64,000 bases of DNA from assembly GCF_016808095.1 (NCBI RefSeq), contig NC_068970.1, forward strand, positions 24,410,501 to 24,474,500, read 5' to 3'. The translations under genes and the position numbers were made by a program. The first letter of the stretch is position 1, and the number at the start of each line of letters is the position of its first letter. This document shows, piece by piece, positions 56,801-64,000 of the stretch. The DNA is from Vigna angularis (lineage: Eukaryota > Streptophyta > Magnoliopsida > Fabales > Fabaceae). The notes beneath the pieces were generated by a model. The model was not told the DNA's origin and did not search any database. It was given only the letters and a program-made list of their open reading frames with translations.

Positions 56801-58546
56801 GTTTTGTTACAAGAAGGACACCCCATTGCCTATTTTAGTGAAAAACTAAATGGTGCCACTCTCAACTATCCCACCTATGATAAGGAGTTGTATGCTCTTG
56901 TAAGGTCCCTTCAAACTTGGGAACATTATCTAGTTTCCAAGGAGTTTGTCATTCATAGTGACCATGAGTCACTTAAATATTTAAGGGGACAACACAAGCT
57001 AAACAAGAGACATGCAAAATGGATGGAATATCTAGAACAATTTCCTTATGTGATCAAATACAAGAAAGGAAAATCTAATGTTGTGGCTGATGCTCTTTCT
57101 AGAAGGCGCAATCTCTTTTCAAAACTTGGAGCACAAATTCTTGGCTTTGATCACATGGGAGAGTTGTATGAACAAGATGACTTCTTTTCCTCCATCTTTT
57201 CAAATTGTCAAAAGAAGGCTCAAGGAGGTTACTATGTGTCCAAAGGGTATTTGTTTAAGGAGGGTAAGTTGTGTGTGCCTCAAGGTTCCCATAGGAAACT
57301 CCTCATTAAGGAGTCGCATGAAGGAGGTCTCATGGGCCATTTTGGAGTTGATAAAACTCTAAACATTCTTCAAGAGAAATTCTATTGGCCCCACATGAGA
57401 AAGGAAGTTCAAAGGTATTGTCATAAGTGCATTGCTTGTTTACAAGCCAAGGCTAAAACTATGCCTCATGGTGTGTACACCCCTCTCCCTATTGCTTCAT
57501 CCCCATGGGAAGACATTAGCATGGACTTTATACTTGGTCTACCTAAGACTCAAAGGGGATTTGACTCTATCTTTGTGGTTGTAGATAGGTTTAGCAAAAT
57601 GGCTCATTTCATACCATGCCACAAGGTAGATGATGCAAGTTACATAGCAAAACTCTTCTTTAGAGATGTGGTAAAATTCCATGGGTTGCCTAGGACCATT
57701 GTCTTAGATAGAGATCCTAAGTTTCTTAGTCACTTTTGGAAAACACTTTGGTCTAGACTAGGAACCAAGCTTCAATTTTCAACCTCTAGTCACCCACAAA
57801 CTGATGGACAAACTGAGGTTGTGAATAGGTCTTTAGGAACCATGTTGAGGGCTATCTTGAAAGGAAACCACAAATCTTGGGATGAGTACCTTCCTCACAT
57901 TGAGTTTGCATACAATAGGGTGGTTCACAAAACTACCAAAATGTCTCCTTTCGAGGTTGTGTATGGTTTTAATCCTCTCACTCCTTTAGACCTCATACCT
58001 CTCCCAAATCCTAGTGATTTCATTCATAAGGAAGGAGTGTCTAAGTCTGAATTTGTGAAGAAAATGCATGAGAGGGTAAAGTCACAAATACAACATCAAA
58101 CTGAGAGATATGCCAAGTATAGTAACAAGGGCAAGAGAGAAGTGATCTTTGAAGAAGGAGATTGGGTTTGGCTCCACTTAAGTAAAAATAGATTTCCAAC
58201 ACAAAGGAAGTCCAAACTCAACTCTCGTGGTGATGGACCTTTTAGAGTAGTTCAAAGGATTAACAATAATGCATATAGGCTAGAGTTGCCTTGTGAGTAT
58301 GATGTAAGTGCTACTTTCAATGTTTGTGATCTAACCCCTTTTGTAGGAGATTTAGAGCAAGATGAAGATGAAGAGCCTCAAGATTTGAAGACAAATCCTT
58401 CTCAAGAGGGAGGGGATGATGACAAACTCCTAGCTAAGGGTCCAATCACAAGAAGCATGGCCAAACAAATTCAAGAAGGATTAAAATCATTTCCAAAAGA
58501 AGGAGCTCAACTCTTATTTACTTGGGCTATCATGAAGTATTTCTAG
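53840..58546 (+). CDS. Gag-Pol polyprotein of the Ty3/gypsy element
   Basis: 1568 residues from ATG at 53840 (MSKEPSYQ). The frame opens 51 bases earlier at 53789, but that Met lies in a poor leader-like context. Order: Glu/Lys-rich coiled coil (about 20-95); Gag domain (about 130-300); CCHC knuckle [14 protein letters not shown] (about 347); aspartic protease VVDSGS (about 439); reverse transcriptase with the active site YFDDILVYS (about 830); RNase H ([11 protein letters not shown], about 976); integrase with an HHCC zinc region and the D, D-35-E triad (MDF, LDRDPKF, GQTEV); a GPF module ([18 protein letters not shown], about 1464). No classical chromodomain follows. The last 43 residues ([14 protein letters not shown]) are encoded inside the 3' LTR, as I recall for CRM-type plant chromoviruses. 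No stop or frameshift interrupts it. Confidence 0.95.
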   Translation: MSKEPSYQIDSDYSEEAQPNLEQMAKELKSLKLWQKQESILKEKERVEREQYLETLEEELRVLAQKQEKVQEEIKKSRNRSHSRRSSKTPTENTYPEQDSRTAAQFYQHPPPRRYRRESEQPPREIRIDLPHFHGKEDVEAYLDWEMKVEQLFECHQIIEERKVSLATLSFQGNAMYWWIALVRERRLSNSPQVQYWNDLKSALRRRHIPSYYHRELMDKLQRLQQRTMSVEEYRQKMELYMMRAGIREEEGTTISRFLSGLNLDIRDRVELLPYQDLNDLVQICIKVEQQHLRKGLKIDHSNSYVKKDYKREGKQVRREETPRKFEKEKEKPNQGSSSSMHTSEIKCFKCQGRGHIASQCLTKRIIILRGVDSYSSEEEEEKGASEEENEGEDSYPCDGDLLMMRRVLKNQPSPQVLTQRENIFHTRCRVSNKTCSLVVDSGSCCNCCSTRLVEKLGLTIKPHPKPYKLQWLNEGEDLNVNQQVEVKLSIGNYEDKVLCDIIPMEACHILLGRPWQFDKKTIHNGHTNEITLHHKEKKFILHPLPPSKVFEDQLQMKKLRNEERNEESMHKDLREQIPNSCIHEEGESSALTKVTQKEKNLSKKTLKKTLLCEQPSYLLFCKGALSCITANLEPKCLSPLDKLLKEFSDVFPKEDPKDLPPIRGIEHQIDFVLGASLPNRPAYRTNPQETKEIETQVQELLDKGWVQKSLSPCAVPVLLVPKKDGKWRMCCDCRAINNITIKYRHPIPRLDDMLDELHGSMIFSKIDLKSGYHQIRIREGDEWKTAFKTKFGLYEWLVMPFGLTNAPSTFMRLMNHVLRDCIGKFVVVYFDDILVYSKSLHDHLGHLQVVLSTLRDNHLFANKDKCTFCEDSVVFLGFIVNKHGVHVDPTKVQAIQDWPTPQNIGEVRSFHGLASFYRRFVPNFSSIASPLNELVKKDVKFVWGEKQELAFKQLKEKLTNAPILSLPNFSKTFEIECDASGVGIGGVLLQEGHPIAYFSEKLNGATLNYPTYDKELYALVRSLQTWEHYLVSKEFVIHSDHESLKYLRGQHKLNKRHAKWMEYLEQFPYVIKYKKGKSNVVADALSRRRNLFSKLGAQILGFDHMGELYEQDDFFSSIFSNCQKKAQGGYYVSKGYLFKEGKLCVPQGSHRKLLIKESHEGGLMGHFGVDKTLNILQEKFYWPHMRKEVQRYCHKCIACLQAKAKTMPHGVYTPLPIASSPWEDISMDFILGLPKTQRGFDSIFVVVDRFSKMAHFIPCHKVDDASYIAKLFFRDVVKFHGLPRTIVLDRDPKFLSHFWKTLWSRLGTKLQFSTSSHPQTDGQTEVVNRSLGTMLRAILKGNHKSWDEYLPHIEFAYNRVVHKTTKMSPFEVVYGFNPLTPLDLIPLPNPSDFIHKEGVSKSEFVKKMHERVKSQIQHQTERYAKYSNKGKREVIFEEGDWVWLHLSKNRFPTQRKSKLNSRGDGPFRVVQRINNNAYRLELPCEYDVSATFNVCDLTPFVGDLEQDEDEEPQDLKTNPSQEGGDDDKLLAKGPITRSMAKQIQEGLKSFPKEGAQLLFTWAIMKYF
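58403..58416 (+). other. Polypurine tract
   Basis: AAGAGGGAGGGGA directly precedes the 3' LTR and would prime plus-strand synthesis. It is also coding sequence of the polyprotein. Confidence 0.8.
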
Positions 58547-59295
58547 ACCTTGTATTAAGGGTCAAGTAGTATAGGGTATATTTTTAGGCCTTGTATAATG
58601 GGCCAAGTATTGTATGGTTTGTAATATTAGCTTAAAAGAGTGTGTCCCACCATGGGACATGATGGCCACATGGCAAGCTCTTAGTGAAGACACTTCTTAA
58701 AAAGGAAGTGGCCATGTGTCACTTTCCAAGTGGAGAAACTCTTCCTAAAGTGGATTGCCACATGTCACTCTAAGAGTGGAAAGCTTTTGCAAAAGTGGAT
58801 TGTCACATGGCACTTTAAGAGTGGAGGAACTTTGCAAAAGTGGATTACCACATGAGTGGAGAAGACTTTACAAAAGTGGATTGCCACATGGCACTCTAAG
58901 AGTGGAGAAACTTTGTAAAAGAGGATTGCCACATGTCTCTTTAAGAGTGGATAGTTTTTAGGGTTTCTTGTCTACTTTGGAGACACCTTTCTCTATAAAT
59001 AGAAGGGTCTCCTTCCTTGTAAAATAACTTGATGAATTTGAATGTTATTATGCCAAAATGTGTGCAAACATATCTTGTCTCAAGTCAAGGCTAGAGCATC
59101 CCATGAGGTCCCTCTAACCACCCTTCTCTAGAGTTGGCCCAACCTCTCCAGAGATCCATCAAACACCTCCATCCTACCACAAATACTCACCAAAATTGTG
59201 AGCCCACCACCATATCCATCGCTTCCGCACAAATTCCACCTCCATAGCTTCATCTTCGTGCTTTGGCCCAACCTAGCTCGAGGAGGACGCTATCA
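58417..59295 (+). repeat. 3' LTR of the gypsy element
   Basis: 879 bp, same length as the left LTR. Its first 130 bases encode the polyprotein C-terminus and stop codon (58544-58546). The TATA box copy is at 58994-59001. Confidence 0.95.
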
Positions 59296-59300
59296 TCTTC

Positions 59301-61290
59301 CTTCCCGTTTCTTGTGAGAGACCATTAAGAGACTTCCCTTCCCTCACATTTCTTCCCTTCCCACTTCGAGAACTCTTCTACCCGATGACGTTCCTCAACA
59401 ACCACTTCATCGACGACAAAATACATCATTGGCAGCAGCAAAACTCACCCACAACAACAATACAAGTTTGTTTCTCTTTTTTAATTTCGCTTCTCTTCTT
59501 CCACAGCAAAAGCAAGTCTCCACAATGTCGAAGGTGACTAGAGATGAAAAAAAATCTACACCCGCGAATACCTATAGATAAAATCTGCGACGGATAGTTA
59601 CTATCCGTGGATATTTATTACTCGTGGGTAACGAGTAACGGATATTTTAATATCGGCTTCTAAACGTGTCGGGTGCGAATATTATACTATCCGACCCGCG
59701 GATACCCGTTACCTGCAAAATATAATAATAATAATTTAATTTATATTTTTAAAATTAAATTTTCTTTTTATTACTCTTTAAAAGGTGGTGGAGGGTGGGG
59801 CTTTTCAATTAAAAATTACGTAACCCTAATTAAAAATCACAATTGACTAATTGTAGGTTTCTCTCAAAAACTCTATTTAGGAGTTTTTTTTTCTCAATCT
59901 CTTCTCTTTTACATTTCTCGCGAGCAAACTCAAAAGCTTCAAGCTTCTTCTATATCTCTATTCTCGCGCGGACAATTAAGCTTGGGGAAAATCATTTGTG
60001 GCTCGCGCAAAGGAGGTGGTCTCGTGGTGGCGAAGATGGTAGTGCAACAATGACGCGACTTTGGCGACATTATCGTCTTCACCGGTGTCTCGCGAGGGCA
60101 CATGACCTTTATTATTATTCTCCTTCCCTTTGTGTTGTTTCGCTGCACAAGGAGGGAGGTCTCCTCTCCCTTCACTTTTTTTGGTTCATCTTGTAAAGGA
60201 AGGGAGCTTCTACGTTTCACGATGACTTCGCAACATACGGGTCTGATTCTCGCATTTGGCTCACAATTTTGGAATTGAGTTTTCTTTGTTTTTCCTTTGC
60301 AGGTGGTATTGAAAGTTTTGAAAATGGAAATTTAGGGTTGTTGTTTCTTGTGATTTAGGGTAAGGGTTCCTGCGATTGAGGTTTTTCCTAACCTTGTAGT
60401 GAGTTTGGAGTTTATAATCTTCTTTTCTAGTGTAGGAATTTTTGGTCTTATAGTGTTTTAAGGTTTTCACTACATTTCTGATCTTAGAGTTTTCTGCTTG
60501 CAATTTTATTCTTGCAAATTGTGGGTTAGGATAAATTTAATTAAAAAATTAATTTTAATTTATGTTATATATATAAATTGTAATTTTATTTAAATTTTAT
60601 TTTAAAAATAAATAAAATATATTTTTTGTAATTTTTTCGAGTATCTGTAGGTACCCACGCGAGTAGCGGACGGGTTGCAGGTTAGATTTTCCTTTTGCGG
60701 GTCAGGTTGCAGGTAGACACTATTCGTGTCCAACCCGACCCGTTGTCATCCCTAAAGGTGACCCATAATGACAAAGACTTTAATTTTGTTTCTCATTCTC
60801 TCCATAGTGATAGCGAACTAACTTCGACTTCCATAACATACAAGTTCTGGTTGATTTTTTGGTTGTGATGAATTTATGGGTTAGGGTTTTGCGAATTGAG
60901 GTTTTTGTAGATTGAGATTTTTGTGACGTGAGCTACATTTTCATTGTAGATATGAACAAAGATGAAGATGATGGATCACGAGCAATGAAGGTCGATGATG
61001 ATGATGAAGAAGAAAAAGTAGTGTCGAGCGATTCAAGACGAAGAATGATTGGTTAACTCACTCGCCCACTCAATGGTGGGGCTGGTTCAATTTTTCAACC
61101 TATTTTATGATGTCGGGCTAGCTCGACCCACCCAAATTTGACGGACTAAAAGTAGGCGAGCCTAAACGAACCGAGCTGGCCCGACCATCACGGGTTCACT
61201 ATTTAGTGAGCCAACCCAACCCAACCTATTTATTAGCGAACCAAAAAAATTCGAATTCGGCCCGATCTACCACTGGTATGTGGATTAAAT
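59301..61290. mobile_element. Outer hAT-like sequence hosting nested insertions
   Basis: Outside the inner element, 59301-59530 and 60763-61060 read as one continuous noncoding leader- or exon-like sequence. It is followed at 61060-61290 by GGCTAGCTCGACCCACCC, CGAGCTGGCCCGACC and CCAACCCAACCCAACC patches like hAT subterminal regions. It may be the right part of the element whose left end is at 51004, but the far terminus could not be fixed. Confidence 0.4.
59531..60762. mobile_element. hAT-type non-autonomous element with 8-bp target duplication
   Basis: The element spans 59539-60754 (1216 bp), flanked by AAGGTGAC at 59531-59538 and 60755-60762. It starts TAGAGATGAA and ends TTGTCATCCCTA, an imperfect inverted pair. 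Inside both ends are (A)CCCGCG- and CGGGT-rich patches typical of these elements. The interior (about 59840-60520) includes a 117-codon open frame (59843-60196) that I do not recognise. There is no transposase domain. Confidence 0.9.
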
Positions 61291-63620
61291 GAGTTGGCTC
61301 ACTAGCTCACTTAATTACAAGTTTCTTTTTTTTTTCAATTAAAAAATAATAATTCTTTTCTAATTCAAATCTAAATAAATTTAAGTGCAAAATGTAGAGA
61401 CAATTCAAAATCAAAAAAATATAATACAAAAATCATCTTAAACTCCAAATACAATCTAAAATCAAGCACAAAAACTAAAATAAATAAGTATTTATCGTTG
61501 TTAATTTCTGTTTCACTTATTAATCTATAAGATTAGAGTCTTAAATGGAAAATTTCAGAATATTTTTCTTTCTTGAAACATCTTCATCTTTATCCCCATC
61601 TATAATACATTAAATAAGAGTGTTAATTAATAATATTGAAACATAAAAGAGTTGAGTTGATTTCAATCTATTTTGACAACATTAGTTTTGACACTCTTAA
61701 TTATTACTTTTTTCCAAATTATAAAATATAAACACTGTTACAAGGTGATAAGTGTTTAGATTAATTAATTTTGCATAAACTTTTTAATCACTGTGACTTT
61801 TAGTTTTTCTTTACGAAAGTGGATTAATTTATTTTTGATATTACATTTTTGGGTTTTTTTAAAAAGTTACCTAAACGACTAAGTTATGTCTCATGATTTC
61901 GTTTCAACGAAGTTGTCAATAGGAAAGATGAAAGACGAGTTGTGACTTTTGAAAATAAAGTTAGGAAAATAGCACACAATTTCTTCGTGAATAATGAAGT
62001 TGTAGGAGTCAAATGCAACTTTCACATTATTACCTTACTCTGATTAAGGTGAGTCACTACCATGTTGGGCAACTTCTATTGAGTATGATCATTTTTATGA
62101 AAATTAATTACAACTAAAGTCGTCATTTGATGTGACAACTTCTTTGAAAAATAATTAGAACTGAATTTATCATTGGTATGACGACTTCTACTTAACTAAG
62201 TTGAACTAAACTCGTGCATTGGTATAATAACTTTAGTTAAATTGATTTTGAGTCCAAGTCATCCTTACATGTGATGAATTTAGTGAATTTGAACTCAAAT
62301 TATGCTTGTAGTGACTTCAATGTAGTTATTTTTAGGATTAAAAATTTCACTATAATTATTTTTGTTCTTGAAATTTTTTTGTCACTATCTTCATTATTTT
62401 TAACTTGTATGGTGTAATATTTTGAAAAAATTTGAAAGTTATAATTGTTATAAAAAATTGTAATTGTTTTGGAAAAATTTAAGAGTTATAAAAAATATAC
62501 ATTGTCACACCCAATTCACAATACTATATACCATCAATTCATAATAAATTTAAATAAACCAAAGTTTTCATTGTGTATACCGATTTTAATTCAAACTTAT
62601 TTAATACGAAAGTTGTCCTATGTTATGACAATTTCTTTTTAATATAAATTTAACTGAAGTCATCACGTAGACATGACTTAATGTTGAAAAATGACATCCC
62701 AATCACAACTTTAATTAATTTGATTATAGTTAATTTGATTAAGTAATATCATTGACTTTACACTAAACTCGTTATTTACTCGTACAATTTCATTTTTTAT
62801 GCTTCCTGGACATCATGACTTCGTGGTAATGAAATCGTGATTAGTGAGTAGGACTTGATTTTCTGGTAATTTTTTAAAACGTATACTTTTGTAATGAAAT
62901 TCACCCGTTCCGTAATAAAACCTTGTGACTTCACTATCGGCGAGTTAAATATATATATTTTGGGCTTGAACAAAGTTGCTAAAATGTGATTAAAAAAAAC
63001 TGTGGTTAATAATTAATAAAATACCTATATATAATATTCTAGTATTATTGTTATTCAGTGATGTATACATTAAATATATAAAATCACAACTAAATACTTT
63101 AAAATGAAAAGGATTGCGATTACACAAATTTTGGAAACAATCTTTTCTATAATATTTTATGATGTAATCTTATATAATAAAACATAAACTGTCAACATAC
63201 ATATAGTTTAATATTTAAGAGACTAATTTAATATCTTTTTATGTGTCAATATAATATCTAGTATTATACAAAATACTTAAATATAAACTATTTTTTTGAT
63301 AGTTAATATTTATTTATTCTTATAGAAATTTCTCTTTCAAATTTTTTTCATTAATAAAATTCCAACTCAAACCTTTAATGAAGGGAACCAATTGGCTATC
63401 ACGTACACACGATTGAATATCTTGTAATGATTTAAACACCAAATGAACTCCAAAATAAAATTAAAAAAAATCACAGTAAACTATGAGTTGCCAAAATAAA
63501 GATTTATAAAATTAATTCAAACAATTTGAAAATATTTATTTTATGGCAAGATGTAGTTTTATTTTAATATATTGTTTCACCATTATTTTTTAATACTTCT
63601 TTTTTATACATTATTACTTT
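61291..63620. other. AT-rich intergenic sequence with degenerate repeats
   Basis: No gene is supported. Between about 62090 and 62800, variants of AACTAAAGTCGTCATTTGATG then TGACAACTTCT recur with roughly 45-60 base spacing and partly as inverted words (GTCGTCA and TGACGAC), a degenerate tandem family. Confidence 0.5.
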
Positions 63621-64000
63621 TAAGGATGAAAACGGGTCGGATCGGATATGAACAGTGCTTATTTGTAATCTGACCTGTCAGATAAAACTAAATTCGACCC
63701 TCTATTTGCGTAAGTATCCATTTAGAAAATATTCGTGGATATTTTAAAATCGCGAGTATCCATGAATACTCAGAAAAAGAATATTTTATACATTTTTTAA
63801 ATAAAATTATAAAAAATATATATAATATAAATTAAATTAGATATAAGTTAAAATTTAATTTTAATTAAATTTAACCTAATAAAATATAATTTAATTTTTA
63901 ATTAAAAAATATAAAAATTAATTTATCTTTTTATTTTTTTGGATAACGAATATCAGCACGTTGGATGATATATTACCTATACATGACCCATTTAAAAATG
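63621..64000 (+). mobile_element. Left end of a further hAT-like element (partial)
   Basis: TAAGGATGAAAACGGGTCGG begins a stretch with GGATATGAAC, ATATTCGTGGATATTTTAAA and GCGAGTATCCATGAATACTC like the ends of the inner hAT element at 59539-60754. It continues past the window edge, so target duplication and length are unknown. Confidence 0.5.

Larger units (their letters stand above)
51234..59300 (+). mobile_element. Intact Ty3/gypsy LTR retrotransposon
   Basis: The element spans 51239-59295 (8057 bp), with the 5-bp target duplication TCTTC at 51234-51238 and 59296-59300. Both LTRs are 879 bp, start TGATGACAAA and end GCTATCA. By eye they differ at only three positions. A primer-binding site like that for initiator tRNA-Met (TGGTATCAAGAGC, 52120-52132) follows the left LTR, and a polypurine tract (AAGAGGGAGGGGA, ending at 58416) precedes the right LTR. 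One uninterrupted gag-pol frame lies between. All parts needed for an autonomous element appear present, so it is probably young. Confidence 0.97.

Overview
This is a plant nuclear window. It has split genes with canonical GT-AG introns, long AT-rich intergenic DNA, many (TA)n microsatellites and several plant transposon families. The MADS-box gene is of the eudicot AP1 (euAP1) type. Several dispersed repeats resemble ones common in papilionoid legumes, so a Vigna/Phaseolus-like bean is my best guess; that is inference.

Layout. 92-2220 (+): 3' part of an ACT-domain-repeat (ACR4-like) gene whose 5' exons lie outside the window. 2221-7184: intergenic. 7185-12715 (-): complete eight-exon APETALA1-type MADS-box gene (236 aa) with long (TA)n arrays in its introns. 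12716-21640: its promoter, then repeat-rich intergenic DNA with a decayed LINE, a possible CACTA end and several local tandem repeats. 21641-31176 (-): complete eleven-exon IDM1-like gene (Agenet-like region, TPL-binding-type domain, PHD finger, GNAT acetyltransferase; about 873 aa) with a decayed Ty1/copia element in a 3.9 kb intron. 31177-37004: AT-rich intergenic DNA. 37014-37328: Mutator-type MITE with 9-bp target duplication. 35.9-43.3 kb: broken partial copies of the 3' end of the IDM1-like gene, interrupted by a 2.34 kb non-autonomous CACTA element with 3-bp target duplication. 44399-45115 (-): intronless unrecognised gene with one in-frame stop. 47.4-49.2 kb: GC-richer low-complexity region with periodic repeats. 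51239-59295: young, apparently intact Ty3/gypsy retrotransposon with 879-bp LTRs, 5-bp target duplication and one uninterrupted gag-pol frame that runs into the 3' LTR. 59539-60754: hAT-type non-autonomous element with 8-bp target duplication. 60.8-64 kb: more hAT-like fragments and degenerate repeats.

How the genes relate. The two leftmost genes converge, and their Arabidopsis counterparts AP1 and ACR4 are also close together on chromosome 1, so the left end looks like conserved gene-bearing DNA. To the right the sequence is increasingly repeat-built. The genes form no pathway or operon: a putative amino-acid sensor, a floral meristem identity factor and a chromatin acetyltransferase are independent transcription units. 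I found no undescribed multi-gene system. The most notable points are the AP1 protein that ends before its usual CFAA tail, the in-frame stop in the unrecognised gene, the shattered duplicate of the chromatin gene, the LTR-encoded polyprotein tail and the roughly 20-bp-periodic ATTCGGTT block at 48.2 kb.
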